A stretch of 64,000 bases of DNA from NCBI RefSeq assembly GCF_000382405.1, contig NZ_KB908256.1, positions 453,569 to 517,568 on the forward strand, in the 5' to 3' direction. This DNA is from Mycobacterium sp. 141. GTDB lineage: Bacteria > Actinomycetota > Actinomycetes > Mycobacteriales > Mycobacteriaceae. Under the pieces are notes generated by a model. It did no database searches, was not told the origin of the DNA, and saw only the letters and a list, made by a program, of their open reading frames with translations. A program made the translations under genes and the position numbers. How positions within the stretch are numbered: the stretch's first letter is position 1; every line of letters starts with the position of its first letter. This document shows positions 24,040 to 34,186 of the stretch, piece after piece.

Positions 24040-25377
24040 GTGGTGCGGGTGAGCATCTGGTCGGACGCGGCCGCGGCACGGACCGCGGTGGGCTCGGCGC
24101 AGCCACGTCGTGCGGTGATCGATCGGGCCTGGCGGTCCATCGGTGCGGGTGTCGAGGTGCTCAGCAGCGAGGACGGCGGTCCGCTGCGCCGGACGGTCAA
24201 GCGGATCATCGACCCTCTGGTGCTGAGGTTGCGTAGCAACACCCAGTTCTCGGCTGCTGTGCTCGACCCCGCCGTGGCCGCCGCGCTGCACGCCGCCATC
24301 ACTGCCCAGGCTCCGCAATTACGTGCCGCAGCAGCCTGGTTCGTGTTGCTCAAGGGCGAGCGGCGACGGCAACGCGTCACTACGGGCAACGCGCAGGAAC
24401 TTTATTTCCCGGTGTGTTTCGAGCTGGCGGTCACGCGGGGCGCCCCGGGCGTCCACGATCAGCAGACCGCCGCGGCAGTGCTACGCGACATCCATCAGGG
24501 CCGGGACCGCACCGGAATCGAGGCGCTCAACGCCCATCTGGGCGATCCGCAGGTGGTTACCCGATTGACCCGCCAACTCGAGCGCAGTTGGCGCGATGTG
24601 TACCCGACCGACGCGATGAGCGGACCCTTTTTCGCGGGGCTGGCCACCGTACTGGGACCCGCGGACAGTCATCGTGCGACGGCGGCCCGACAGCGGGTGT
24701 GGTCGGCCCTGATTGCTGACGCCACTCCCTACAACTTCGGTGCCGCGGCCCACACCCGGCCCGTCGTCCTGCCCTGGTCCGTCGTCGAGGTCGGTTTGAG
24801 TTCGGTGTCACCGCAACGTCTTCCGGTCATCGAGGGGACGGCCGACGGCGATCGTCCGTTGGACCGCAGCGTGGCCGACCGGGTCCGGGCGACCTTGCGC
24901 CGGGCCTTGGACCGCGATGAGTTGCCCGACGTGCCTCTGCTGTGCGCCGAAGAGGTCGACCGGTCCTGCGCTCCATGGGGTCTGCTCGCCGAGGACAAGC
25001 AGGCGGTGTTGGTGACCGGTATCGAGGTGGCCACCGAGTTGCGGCCGCTCGCGGCGTCGGCGCCGAGGCGCTACGAGTTGTCGGCGCGGATCCAGGCCCG
25101 GCTTGCCAAGGAGGCTTACGTTCTGCACGCGCGCCGCTACCTGGCCGGTGACGAGCCGATTCATGCTCGGCAGCAACAGGTTGTCGAGGATCTGGAGGCA
25201 TTCGCTCGGCCCTACCTGAGCCGGCTGTGGGCCCGTCTGCACGGTCGCGATGTCTGGCAGGAATCCTGCGAAGACGTCGACGACGTACGTGCCCTTCTGG
25301 AAGGCGTGGCACGGTCGGTGAGCCTGGACCATCGCCAGCGCATCAAGGCGATGCTGGAAGTGCAGATGGCCGGATGA
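24040..25377 (+). CDS. unrecognised protein of the CHAT locus (445 aa)
   Basis: GTG 24040 is preferred because GAGCAGG lies 8 nt upstream; GTG 24049 is an alternative and longer starts run into the CHAT gene. The protein is soluble, mixed alpha/beta and Arg-rich. Landmarks are WFVLLKGERRRQR near residue 100-112, WSVVEVGLSSVSPQRLPVIEG near 245-265, and LLCAEEVDRSCAPWGLLAEDKQAVLVTG near 305-335, followed by a helical C-terminus. I recognise no family. Its stop overlaps the ATG of the next gene (ATGA), so it is translated with its neighbour. Only position suggests that it is a partner, regulator or substrate of the CHAT protease. Confidence 0.75.
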   Translation: MVRVSIWSDAAAARTAVGSAQPRRAVIDRAWRSIGAGVEVLSSEDGGPLRRTVKRIIDPLVLRLRSNTQFSAAVLDPAVAAALHAAITAQAPQLRAAAAWFVLLKGERRRQRVTTGNAQELYFPVCFELAVTRGAPGVHDQQTAAAVLRDIHQGRDRTGIEALNAHLGDPQVVTRLTRQLERSWRDVYPTDAMSGPFFAGLATVLGPADSHRATAARQRVWSALIADATPYNFGAAAHTRPVVLPWSVVEVGLSSVSPQRLPVIEGTADGDRPLDRSVADRVRATLRRALDRDELPDVPLLCAEEVDRSCAPWGLLAEDKQAVLVTGIEVATELRPLAASAPRRYELSARIQARLAKEAYVLHARRYLAGDEPIHARQQQVVEDLEAFARPYLSRLWARLHGRDVWQESCEDVDDVRALLEGVARSVSLDHRQRIKAMLEVQMAG

Positions 25378-26576
25378 AGCTGCATCTCGAATCCGGTTTG
25401 TGGAGTACTGGTCGGCTGATTGAACCGGCCCCGCTGGTGGCGATGCTCGAGGTCAGTGGTGCGGTGCTGTCGTGGGTGGTCGACGACGGAGTCGTCGGTC
25501 GGGCTAGTGACGGAGTCGTCGGTCGGGCGAGTGACGGAGTCGTCGGGCGTGCGGGTGCTTCTGCCGACGCACCCATCATCACGTTCACCGATCATGTCAG
25601 GGCCGACTGGCTTTGGCAGGTTGTCGGTGAGCAGGGCCATGTCGCCGTCGTCGAGGCCCTGCGTGCCGCCGGTGACGAGCCGGTCGAATTACCCGCGGTC
25701 TCGGTGCTGCCGGGTTCAGCGGATATGTTGCGGCGGTTGGCCTTCGGTCACTGGCTGCGGCGGTGGTGGCCGGCCAGTGAGCGCGACGGTATTGCGGCCC
25801 TGGACTGCGCGGTGCTCGACGCCGAGTTGGCGGTTTTGACTGCGGCTGCCGAGAGCTTCTTCACCGACGACACCTTGGATTCCGATATCGAGGGTTTGCT
25901 GGCTCCGCACGTTTCTGACCTGAAATTTCTTTCTGCACAAGGAGATCCGCGAGTGGTCGCGCTGGCGGACAGGTGCCGGGAGATTTCCGAGGACATCGGT
26001 GTGGGCTGGGCGGAGGCTGAGCCGACACGACGCCGGTCGGACTATGCGCTGGCCGCCGGCGCCGCAGACGGGAGGCGCGCCGGTACGGCGATTGCTGGGG
26101 GAGTTGCGACGGTGAGCTGGTCCGCGGTCCCGCCCGGCATTTTCGACGCTGCTGAGCAGACCGTCGACTGGACCGTCGTCCCGGTCGGATCATCGGTGAA
26201 CTGCCTTGTGCAGGTTGCAGTTTCGGGTCCTGGCCAACCCGCGGGTATCGCCGCGACAATGCGCTGCGGCGACTACCGCGGCACCGGTGTGCTCGACGCC
26301 GATGGTCATGCCGTGCTTGCGATGCTCGGGGCGGACGGTGGCGAGCTGCGGGAGTCGCAAGCCTGGAACCTGGACTGGTCACCGGCCGAGGTGGCGATCG
26401 GCGCAACCGGTGCCGGTGAGCCGCGACATGTTCGGGACCGAGTGCGGGCATTCGCCCGGAGCCGGCTCGCTGCGGTATCGGATGCGCGGCTCGCCGCGAT
26501 GTCGGATGCGCGGCTCGCCGCGGTCCCCGCCGACGCGTATCTGGCCGAGTTGCTTGCCGCCGAATCCGACTACTGA
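25374..26576 (+). CDS. unrecognised protein of the CHAT locus with in-frame 24-nt repeats
   Basis: 400 residues from ATG 25374 (ATGA overlap with the previous gene). The N-terminal part begins MKLHLESGLWSTGRLIEPAPLVAMLEVSGAVLSW. It is interrupted by three copies of the octapeptide DGVVGRAS encoded by a 24-nt tandem repeat. A helical middle with WLRRWWPASERDG follows, then a C-terminal beta-rich domain (VDWTVVPVGSSVNCLVQVAVSG...DYRGTGVLDADGHAVLAMLG). A second 24-nt tandem repeat encodes RLAAVSDA-type units near residue 364. No known family was recognised. It is the last gene of the CHAT operon and its stop is 8 nt from the opposing esterase stop. Confidence 0.75.
   Translation: MKLHLESGLWSTGRLIEPAPLVAMLEVSGAVLSWVVDDGVVGRASDGVVGRASDGVVGRAGASADAPIITFTDHVRADWLWQVVGEQGHVAVVEALRAAGDEPVELPAVSVLPGSADMLRRLAFGHWLRRWWPASERDGIAALDCAVLDAELAVLTAAAESFFTDDTLDSDIEGLLAPHVSDLKFLSAQGDPRVVALADRCREISEDIGVGWAEAEPTRRRSDYALAAGAADGRRAGTAIAGGVATVSWSAVPPGIFDAAEQTVDWTVVPVGSSVNCLVQVAVSGPGQPAGIAATMRCGDYRGTGVLDADGHAVLAMLGADGGELRESQAWNLDWSPAEVAIGATGAGEPRHVRDRVRAFARSRLAAVSDARLAAMSDARLAAVPADAYLAELLAAESDY
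25485..25556 (+). repeat. in-frame 24-nt tandem repeat, 3 units
   Basis: Units begin at 25485, 25509 and 25533. The first two differ at a single base; the third is diverged at its end. They encode DGVVGRAS repeated. The 24-nt period keeps the frame. Confidence 0.9.
26463..26534 (+). repeat. in-frame 24-nt tandem repeat near the gene end, 3 units
   Basis: Units begin at 26463, 26487 and 26511 (CGGCTCGCYGCGRTRTCGGA-type), encoding RLAAVSDA, RLAAMSDA and a diverged RLAAVPAD. It is the second such repeat in the same gene and unrelated in sequence to the first. Confidence 0.85.
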
Positions 26577-26586
26577 CCCGCCCGAG

Positions 26587-27951
26587 TCATTTGGCGGCGG
26601 TCTGGACGTAGGTGGCCGAGCGCGGCGTCGACGGCAGGCCGATCATGGGCACCTGCGGAGTGCCGATGACCCCGGCCAGCCATGGTAGTGACGCGGCGAA
26701 CGCATTCGAGGCGAACGGCCAGTCGTGCGTGCCCGGCTGACTCACCACGGCGCAGGGTATGCCGTGCGCCGAGCCCAACCCGCACAACGCGTTGGCGGCC
26801 TTGGCTTGGTCGCTGAGCCTGGTCTGTTTGGTGGTCGACGGTGCGTCGTTCACATCGAACCAGCCGGAGAGCCCCCGATACTGCCCATGGCGGTCGATCA
26901 CCGTCGTGGGATCGAACGCGTCCCAGGCCACCCTGCTGCCGCCGAACAGGCGGTCGATGGTCTGCGTTTTGTTGCCCGAGTTGGGGCCGATGTCACCCGC
27001 GATATCCACGAAGGCGCCGAACAGCTCTGGATGCATCACCGACATGTCGACAGCGCAGGTGCCGCCCATTGACCAGCCCACCACTCCCCAGTGCGCCGCC
27101 ATCGGGCTGACGCCGTAGTGGCTGTTCATGTACGGGATCACATCTTTGGTGAGGTGATCGGCGGAATGGCCGCGCGGTCCGTTCACGCATTCGGTGTCAT
27201 TGTTGAAGGCACCGCCCGGGTCGACGAACACCAGCACGGGCGCATAGCCGTGGTGTGCGCGGGCGAATTCGTCCACCGTCTTGATCACGTTGCCGGCGCG
27301 CATCCAGTCCGCGGGGGTGTTGAACTCGCCGCCGATCATCATCACGGTCGGCAGCTTCGGTGCCAGGTTGCTGATGAACCAGGCTGGCGGCAGGTAAACG
27401 TATTCGCCGCGGTGTCGGAATCCCGAGGCGGTACTGCCGGTGTCCACCGGCACAACCGTGCCGCGGATGGGAACCGTACCTTCGTGCTGCATCTGGGAGA
27501 CCGTCACCTCATCGGTCTGGTCGGGCAGTGGACCGGCCGTCAATTGGTTCCAGGCGGTCTGCACCCACGGGAAGTAACCAACCCACAGGTTCAATGCCAG
27601 GGCCGCGCACAGCAAGCTCATCGGCACCGCCAACGTCGACACACCGCGGCGCCACCAGGGGCTGCCGCGCCACCCGGCCAGCAGGACCACGACGGTGGCT
27701 CCGGTGATCGCCACCCACACCCACAACGAGTTCGGTGCGTGATTGCCACGGTCGGACATCCCCTCGTCCTGGACGTACCAGTACGTGCCCAGCGCCAGCA
27801 CACCACCGATCCCTGCGGCCACCGGGAGCCAGATCAAGCCCCAGCGTCGGGAGCGCCATCCGATCGTCGCGCTCAGCACAACTACAGTCACAACCTGCAC
27901 CGTTGTCGGGACCCAGCCGTGCATCAAGGACAGATGGTGCGTGAAGGTCAC
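26587..27951 (-). CDS. membrane-anchored alpha/beta-hydrolase esterase (Rv1639c-like)
   Basis: 454 residues from GTG 27951. Four hydrophobic segments occupy residues ~15-130. The extracytoplasmic part is an esterase-D/antigen-85-like alpha/beta hydrolase: the nucleophile is S294 in GVVGWSMGGTC, an oxyanion region is TVMMIGGEFNTP, and the likely catalytic His is H409 in PGTHDWPFAS. Cys pairs (ECVNG, GTCAVD, ALCGLGS, GIPCAV) suggest disulfides outside the membrane. The gene lies 47 nt downstream of lysX on the same strand, as its counterpart does in M. tuberculosis. It may act on envelope lipids, but that is inferred. Confidence 0.85.
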   Translation of the reverse strand: MTFTHHLSLMHGWVPTTVQVVTVVVLSATIGWRSRRWGLIWLPVAAGIGGVLALGTYWYVQDEGMSDRGNHAPNSLWVWVAITGATVVVLLAGWRGSPWWRRGVSTLAVPMSLLCAALALNLWVGYFPWVQTAWNQLTAGPLPDQTDEVTVSQMQHEGTVPIRGTVVPVDTGSTASGFRHRGEYVYLPPAWFISNLAPKLPTVMMIGGEFNTPADWMRAGNVIKTVDEFARAHHGYAPVLVFVDPGGAFNNDTECVNGPRGHSADHLTKDVIPYMNSHYGVSPMAAHWGVVGWSMGGTCAVDMSVMHPELFGAFVDIAGDIGPNSGNKTQTIDRLFGGSRVAWDAFDPTTVIDRHGQYRGLSGWFDVNDAPSTTKQTRLSDQAKAANALCGLGSAHGIPCAVVSQPGTHDWPFASNAFAASLPWLAGVIGTPQVPMIGLPSTPRSATYVQTAAK

Positions 27952-27998
27952 CCGCTAATCCTGGTCAACGATCCTTGCGATTTCCTGTGCGTAATCTG

Positions 27999-30900
27999 CT
28001 AACGGGGTTTGGCCAGGGGGAAGGGCAGTGTCTCGCGGATACTGCGCCCCGTGATCAGCATGACCACGCGGTCGACGCCCATACCGAGGCCGCCGGTTGG
28101 GGGCATGGCGTACTCCATCGCCTGCAGGAAGTCCTCGTCGAGCTCCATTGCCTCGGGATCGCCACCGGCCGCCAGCAACGACTGTTCCTGCAACCGGCGG
28201 CGTTGTTCGACGGGGTCGGTGAGCTCGCTGTAGGCCGTGCCGAGCTCGACGCCCCAGGCCACCAGGTCCCAACGTTCGGCCACCCCGGGGATGGTCCGGT
28301 GCGGCCGGGTCAACGGCGATACCGAGGTGGGGAAGTCCTTGTAGAACGTCGGCTCTGTGGTGCGGTCCTCGACCAGGTGCTCATACATCTCCAGGACGAC
28401 TGCCCCGGCGTCCCAGTGCGCCAGATAGCCGATCCCGGCTTCCTTGCACAGCCGGCGCAAGGTATCCACGTCGGTCTCGGGCGTGATGTGTTCGCCGAGG
28501 GCCTCGGAGATCGCGTCATGCACGGTCTTGACGGGCCACTGCCCGGAGATGTCCACCGGCTCCAGCACGCCGTCGGCGCGGGGGCGCAGGAACACCTGGC
28601 TGCCGTTGGCCGCCTGAGCGGCGTTCTGGATCAGCTCGCGGCAACCGTCGATCCACACGTTGTAGTCGGCGTGCGCCTGATAGGCCTCCAACAGGGTGAA
28701 CTCGGGGTTGTGGCTGAAGTCGACCCCCTCGTTGCGGAACGCCCGGCCCAGCTCGAAGACGCGTTCCACCCCGCCGACGCAGAGCCGTTTGAGGTACAGC
28801 TCGGGTGCGATCCGCAGGTACAGGTCCAGGTCGTAGGCGTTGATGTGGGTGAGGAACGGTCGGGCGTTCGCACCGCCGTGGATCTGCTGCAGAATCGGCG
28901 TCTCGACCTCGAGGAAGTCTTTGGCGTACAACGTCTGCCGGATGGCTTGCAACGCGCCGCTGCGGGCCCGGATCAACTCGCGGGCGCCGGTGTTGACGGC
29001 GAGGTCCAGGTAGCGGGCCCGTACCCGGGCCTCCTGATCGGTCAGCCCCTTCCACTTGTCGGGCAGTGGGCGCAGGCATTTCCCGATCAACCGCCAGTTC
29101 TCGACCAGCAGCGATCGGGTGCCGGTACGGCTGTGACCCATGGTGCCGGTCACCTCGATCAGGTCACCGAGGTCGATCGCGGCGGTGAACTTGTCGGTGC
29201 CACCGTCGAGGCGTGAATCGTCCAGCAGCAGCTGGACTTCGCCGGACCAGTCCCGCAGCTGAGCGAACAGCACCCCGCCGTAGTCGCGGATTCGCAGCAC
29301 CCGGCCGGCGACGCTGAGATGTTCGATGTCGTCGGTATCTAGCGCCGCGCTGTCGGGGACGGCCAATGCCTCGGCCACGGTGTGGCTGGGCGCCTGGCCG
29401 ACGGGATAAGCGTCCACGCCACTGTCCTGCAGCGCCCGGAGTTTGGCCATGCGTACGCGGACCTGCTCGGGCAGGCGCGTCGGTTCCATACCGTCCGGAG
29501 CGTCCGTCGGCAGCCCGACGGTGTCGGGTGCGCTGCCGTCGCGGTGCAGCCGTCCGGACTCGACCAATTCCGTCGGTGCCGCCACGTGTTCGCCGGTGTG
29601 CTGCTTGTTGCGCCGAGAGAACGGCAGCACAAGGAAACCTTCGGCGATCACCGACGCCACACCGACCCGCGGGATCAGCCGGGCGTCCTCGTAGCAGGCG
29701 TAGCGCGGGACCCATTCGGGTTGGTACTTCATGTTCGACCGGTACAGGGTCTCCAGTTGCCACCACCGGGAGAAGAACACCAGCAGCCCCCGCCACAGCC
29801 TGGCCACCGGCCCGGCACCCAGCTGCGCACCCTGCTCGAAAGCGGATCGGAACATCGCGAAATTCAGCGAGATCCGGTTGACCCCAATGGTTTCCGCCTG
29901 CATGCACAGTTCGCTGACCATCAATTCGATGGTGCCGTTGGGGGACTGGGGGGAGCGGCGCATCACGTCGAGCGATACCCCGTTTGCGCCCCACGGCACC
30001 AACGACAGCATCGCCACCACGACATCTTTCTGGCCGTCGTGCTGAACCGCCTCGACCAGCAGACAGTCGCCGTCGGCGGGGTCGCCGAGCCGGCCCAGAG
30101 CCATGGAGAAGCCACGTTCGGTCTCGGTGTCCCGCCATGCGTCGGCGTTGCGGATCACCTCGGCCATCTCGGTGGCCGTGAGGTCGCGGTGGCGCCGGAT
30201 CCGCACCGAGGCGCCGGCGCGGCGGGCCCGCGTGACGGCCTGACGTACGCCGCGCATGTCCGAGCCCGACAGTCGGAAGGTGTCCGGGTGCAGGATGGCC
30301 TCGTCGCCGAGTTGCAGGGCGTTAAGACCCGCGGCGCGGAACGCCTCGGCGGCAGTCAAGCTCGCGCCCATTACGCCGGGTGCCCAGCCGTACGCCTGGC
30401 ACAACCGCAACCAGGCGTCGATCGCCTGCGGCCACGCCTTGGGATCGCCCAGCGGATCGCCGCTCGCCAGACACACGCCGACCTCGACGCGGTAGGTGAT
30501 CGCGGCCCGTCCGCTCGGCTCGAACACCACCGACTTGTCGCGCCGGGTGGCGAAGTAGCCCAGCGAATCGTTCTTCCCGTAGAGCTCCAACAGCCCGCGG
30601 ATGGCGGACTCGTCCTCACCGGTCAGTGCGTTCGTCGCGCGCTGCGACTGGAACAGCACGACAGCTGCGGCCATCAACGCGAGAGCTCCGAACAGGCCGA
30701 ACACGGCGTTCAGGAAGAGGTGTGAATACCCCTCGAAGACCTCCGGTGGTGCCGTGACGAACCCGCTGACGCGGTTGATCGCATACGGCAGCCGCGAACC
30801 GGCGTCCAGCGTCCCCGGGAACAGGGTCAACAACCCCCAGGCCGCCAGGATGCCGATCGCCATACCCGCCACCAGCACCACGGCCGACTTGAACAGGGCG

Positions 30901-31343
30901 CCGCGGCGGACTTTCGCCCAGAACTGCCCACGGGCCAGCACCAGGAAGGCGATGGAGGCGAGGTGAAACGCCAGGCCGATGATCTCGCCGACGTCGTCGC
31001 CCATGGTGTCGCCGCCTGCGACCAGATCACCCACGTTCCAGCCGACGGCGCCGACCATGTAGAGCACCAGGATCCACCACGCGATGCGCTTACGTGTGGC
31101 CAGCGCCGCGGCCAGCAGGGCCAGCACGAACGCCCAGGCAAAGCTGGTGTCGGGAAAGTTGAACAGATAGTTGTTGACGAACTCCCGCGGCACCGTGATG
31201 ACCCAGCGCACCAGGGGAGAGACGCTGGCGATCAGCGACAAGGTGGCGATGATGCCGACCGTCCAGCCGGCTGCGGCCGGGACCCAGGAGAAGCGAGCGG
31301 TTGGCCGCACCTGAGTGCGACTGGCGCGGCTGAGAACGGTCAT
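27999..31343 (-). CDS. lysX: bifunctional lysylphosphatidylglycerol synthetase / lysyl-tRNA synthetase
   Basis: 1114 residues from ATG 31343. About six or seven membrane segments lie in residues 20-245. A cytosolic MprF-type aminoacyl transferase region follows to about residue 600 ([45 protein letters not shown]). From about 660 comes a class II lysyl-tRNA synthetase: an OB-fold anticodon-binding domain, motif 2 [20 protein letters not shown] and motif 3 [15 protein letters not shown]. The enzyme charges tRNA-Lys and transfers lysine to phosphatidylglycerol. This reduces surface negative charge and gives cationic peptide resistance, as shown for M. tuberculosis LysX. The domain fusion is standard for mycobacteria. 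Confidence 0.96.
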   Translation of the reverse strand: MTVLSRASRTQVRPTARFSWVPAAAGWTVGIIATLSLIASVSPLVRWVITVPREFVNNYLFNFPDTSFAWAFVLALLAAALATRKRIAWWILVLYMVGAVGWNVGDLVAGGDTMGDDVGEIIGLAFHLASIAFLVLARGQFWAKVRRGALFKSAVVLVAGMAIGILAAWGLLTLFPGTLDAGSRLPYAINRVSGFVTAPPEVFEGYSHLFLNAVFGLFGALALMAAAVVLFQSQRATNALTGEDESAIRGLLELYGKNDSLGYFATRRDKSVVFEPSGRAAITYRVEVGVCLASGDPLGDPKAWPQAIDAWLRLCQAYGWAPGVMGASLTAAEAFRAAGLNALQLGDEAILHPDTFRLSGSDMRGVRQAVTRARRAGASVRIRRHRDLTATEMAEVIRNADAWRDTETERGFSMALGRLGDPADGDCLLVEAVQHDGQKDVVVAMLSLVPWGANGVSLDVMRRSPQSPNGTIELMVSELCMQAETIGVNRISLNFAMFRSAFEQGAQLGAGPVARLWRGLLVFFSRWWQLETLYRSNMKYQPEWVPRYACYEDARLIPRVGVASVIAEGFLVLPFSRRNKQHTGEHVAAPTELVESGRLHRDGSAPDTVGLPTDAPDGMEPTRLPEQVRVRMAKLRALQDSGVDAYPVGQAPSHTVAEALAVPDSAALDTDDIEHLSVAGRVLRIRDYGGVLFAQLRDWSGEVQLLLDDSRLDGGTDKFTAAIDLGDLIEVTGTMGHSRTGTRSLLVENWRLIGKCLRPLPDKWKGLTDQEARVRARYLDLAVNTGARELIRARSGALQAIRQTLYAKDFLEVETPILQQIHGGANARPFLTHINAYDLDLYLRIAPELYLKRLCVGGVERVFELGRAFRNEGVDFSHNPEFTLLEAYQAHADYNVWIDGCRELIQNAAQAANGSQVFLRPRADGVLEPVDISGQWPVKTVHDAISEALGEHITPETDVDTLRRLCKEAGIGYLAHWDAGAVVLEMYEHLVEDRTTEPTFYKDFPTSVSPLTRPHRTIPGVAERWDLVAWGVELGTAYSELTDPVEQRRRLQEQSLLAAGGDPEAMELDEDFLQAMEYAMPPTGGLGMGVDRVVMLITGRSIRETLPFPLAKPR

Positions 31344-31413
31344 ACGCCCGGAGGATAGGCGGTCAGCTTGGCAAATCGGTGGGTCACCGAACGCGCAGCA
31401 CCGGCGCCGTCAT

Positions 31414-31800
31414 TCACCGGACCGGACCCGTGTACTTCTCACCCGGGCCTTTGCCCGGTTCGTCCGGTGCGGCGCTGGCTTCGCGAAAAGCCAATTGCAG
31501 GCTCTTGAGCCCATCGCGCACGGGCCCGGCGTGTGGCCCGAGGTACTCTGCCGATGCCGTCACCAGACCGGCCAGTGCGGTGATGAGTCGGCGCGCCTCG
31601 TCGAGATCCCGATAGGGGCTCTCGTTCGGATCGGGAGCGGACAGCCCGATCTTTTCGGCTGCGGCGCTCATCAACATCACCGCCGCACGGGTGATCACCT
31701 CCACCGCGGGGATCTCGGCCAGGTCACGAACGGCGGAGCCGTTCAGATTGCCTGGGCCCTGCTCGTGCGCTGCGTCGGGCTTTACAGACGGATCGGTCAT
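31414..31800 (-). CDS. DUF1844 family protein
   Basis: 128 residues from ATG 31800; the frame remains open further upstream but this Met begins the family-like sequence. The hallmark is DLAEIPAVEVITRAAVMLMSAAAEKIGLSAPD, followed by DLDEARRLITALAGLVTAS. Proteins of this type are often encoded just upstream of and divergent from infC in actinobacteria, as here. It is small, soluble and helical, with a disordered polar C-terminus ending in a proline/glycine/lysine-rich tail. Function unknown. It may share a promoter region with the infC operon and read into lysX, which starts 70 nt downstream. Confidence 0.82.
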   Translation of the reverse strand: MTDPSVKPDAAHEQGPGNLNGSAVRDLAEIPAVEVITRAAVMLMSAAAEKIGLSAPDPNESPYRDLDEARRLITALAGLVTASAEYLGPHAGPVRDGLKSLQLAFREASAAPDEPGKGPGEKYTGPVR

Positions 31801-32055
31801 ACCTGGTAGAGTGTCATGCGCGACCGTCCCGGCGTATGCCAGGGACAGCAAGTGGAGTCCCACTCCCACCGTTGGCCACACCGGTACAACGGTCCGGTCA
31901 CCAGCATCTCAGGATGCTGGTTCTGTGCTCCAGTATTTTGGGGCATCGGCGGCGACAAGCCGTGACCGGTCGGTATGGGCCCTGCTATGAGCAGGGCCTT
32001 CGCTCTTTGAGCGCTGATGGCGTGGGCTCCTGAAGTGGACAACATAGGAGGCCCC
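31801..32055 (+). promoter_or_regulatory. structured leader of the infC-rpmI-rplT operon
   Basis: The 255-nt region before infC contains a 9-bp hairpin, 31900-31908 with 31913-31921 and a 4-nt loop. A second 9-bp G+C-rich hairpin, 31978-31986 with 31990-31998 and a 3-nt loop, is followed by TTCGCTCTTT, and a 5-bp hairpin sits at 32001-32013. The second hairpin plus U-rich tail resembles an attenuator. In other bacteria this operon is controlled by L20 binding to the leader; the sequence supports structure, not the mechanism. Confidence 0.5.
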
Positions 32056-32649
<594 letters not shown>

Positions 32650-32678
32650 TACTAGATTCAACACAGAACTGAGGACTC

Positions 32679-32873
32679 ATGCCCAAGGCTAAGACCCACA
32701 GCGGTGCTTCCAAGCGGTTCCGCCGTACCGGTACCGGAAAGATCGTGCGGCAGAAGGCCAACCGCCGCCATCTGCTTGAGCACAAGCCGAGCAAGCGTAC
32801 CCGTCGGCTGGACGGTCGTACGGTCGTGGCTGGCAACGACGCCGGCCGGATCAACAAGCTGCTCAACGGCTAA
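32679..32873 (+). CDS. rpmI: 50S ribosomal protein L35
   Basis: 64 residues, very basic: [20 protein letters not shown] at the N-terminus and [25 protein letters not shown] at the C-terminus, diagnostic of L35. It lies 29 nt after infC and 40 nt before rplT in the conserved infC-rpmI-rplT operon. Length is normal for the family. Confidence 0.97.
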   Translation: MPKAKTHSGASKRFRRTGTGKIVRQKANRRHLLEHKPSKRTRRLDGRTVVAGNDAGRINKLLNG

Positions 32874-32913
32874 GACTGCCCTCACCCGTACCGATCGAGA
32901 ATAGGAACACCCC

Positions 32914-33312
32914 ATGGCACGCGTGAAGCGCGCACTCAACGCCCAGAAGAAGCGGCGCACAGTCCTCAAAGCCTCGAAGGGCTACCGCGGCCAGCGGTCC
33001 CGCCTGTACCGCAAAGCCAAAGAGCAGCAGCTGCATTCGCTGACCTACGCCTACCGGGACCGTCGCGCCCGTAAGGGCGATTTCCGCAAGCTGTGGATCT
33101 CCCGGATCAACGCCGCGGCCCGCGCCAACGACATCACCTACAACCGCCTGATCCAGGGCCTCAAGGCCGCCGGCGTCGAGGTGGACCGCAAGAACCTCGC
33201 CGAGATCGCCGTGAGCGACCCGGCTGCGTTCAGCGCGCTGGTCGAGGTGGCCAAGGCCGCTCTGCCCAGCGATGTGAATTCGCCGTCAACGCCCGCTGAC
33301 GAGGCCGCCTGA
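32914..33312 (+). CDS. rplT: 50S ribosomal protein L20
   Basis: 132 residues: [19 protein letters not shown], then a long basic helix ([21 protein letters not shown]) and a globular C-terminal part ([24 protein letters not shown]). L20 binds 23S rRNA early in 50S assembly and in several bacteria represses this operon through the infC leader. The C-terminus has a mycobacterial extension ([14 protein letters not shown]). Confidence 0.97.
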   Translation: MARVKRALNAQKKRRTVLKASKGYRGQRSRLYRKAKEQQLHSLTYAYRDRRARKGDFRKLWISRINAAARANDITYNRLIQGLKAAGVEVDRKNLAEIAVSDPAAFSALVEVAKAALPSDVNSPSTPADEAA

Positions 33313-33335
33313 CTCTCACCGAGCGTTCTGCCCGG

Positions 33336-34091
33336 GTGAGTGCAGCGGCAAAGCTGCACCGCCACACCGGGCGCCGCCGCGCCGCACGCTTCCTTGCCGA
33401 GGGACCCAATCTCGTCGAGGCGGCGTTGCGGCGCGGACTTGTTTCCGAGGTGTTCGTAACCGAGCCTGCGTTGGACCGCTTCGGCGCGATGCTGGCCGAC
33501 GCGCCCGTTCAGCTCGTCACCGAGCGTGCGGCAAAGACCTTGTCGGACACCGTCACCCCGGTCGGGTTGGTGGCGGTGTGCCGGCTGCCGGAAGCCTCGC
33601 TCGATGACGTACTCGCCGCCTCACCCCGGCTGATCGCCGTGGCCGTGCAGCTTTCCGAGCCGGGCAACGCAGGCACCCTGATCCGGGTCGCCGACGCGAT
33701 GGGTGCCGACGCCGTGGTCCTGGCAGGCAACGCCGTCGACCCCTACAACAGCAAGTGCCTGCGCGCGTCGGCAGGCAGCATCTTCTCCATTCCCGTGCTC
33801 AGCGAGTCCGATGAGACCGCAACTGTGGAGCGGTTGCGTGCGGCGGGCCTGCAGGTGCTGGCGACCACGGTCGACGGCGAAGTCAGTCTCGACGCCCCTG
33901 ATTTCAAGCGCGAATTGGCTGCACCTACCGCCTGGCTGTTCGGACCCGAGGCGCACGGCCTGCCACCGGCGTTGGCTGCCATGGCCGATCACCGCGTGCG
34001 CATCCCGATGCCCGGCAACGCCGAAAGCCTCAACATCGCCTCGGCCGCCTCGATCTGCCTCTATCAGAGTGCACGGGCAGGCCGTTCCTAG
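33336..34091 (+). CDS. tsnR: SpoU/TrmH-family 23S rRNA 2'-O-methyltransferase
   Basis: 251 residues from GTG 33336, 23 nt after rplT. An N-terminal RNA-substrate domain (KLHRHTGRRRAARFLAEGPNLVEAAL) is followed by a SPOUT knot with its three motifs: EPGNAGTLIRVADAMGADAVVL, WLFGPEAHGLP and IPMPGNAESLNIASAASICLYQ. These form the AdoMet-binding knot of ribose 2'-O-methyltransferases. The frame upstream of the GTG reads LTERSAR from a CTG at 33309, so the start may be earlier. The name follows the usual mycobacterial annotation and the target nucleotide is not shown by sequence. Confidence 0.9.
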   Translation: MSAAAKLHRHTGRRRAARFLAEGPNLVEAALRRGLVSEVFVTEPALDRFGAMLADAPVQLVTERAAKTLSDTVTPVGLVAVCRLPEASLDDVLAASPRLIAVAVQLSEPGNAGTLIRVADAMGADAVVLAGNAVDPYNSKCLRASAGSIFSIPVLSESDETATVERLRAAGLQVLATTVDGEVSLDAPDFKRELAAPTAWLFGPEAHGLPPALAAMADHRVRIPMPGNAESLNIASAASICLYQSARAGRS

Positions 34092-34186
34092 CGTCGAATC
34101 GCCATTGGTCGCAGGGTTTTCGCTATTCGGCCGCGACAGGCCGTCGGGGGAGACTGATGTGCCACGATGCTCTTGGGAGGTGCGCC

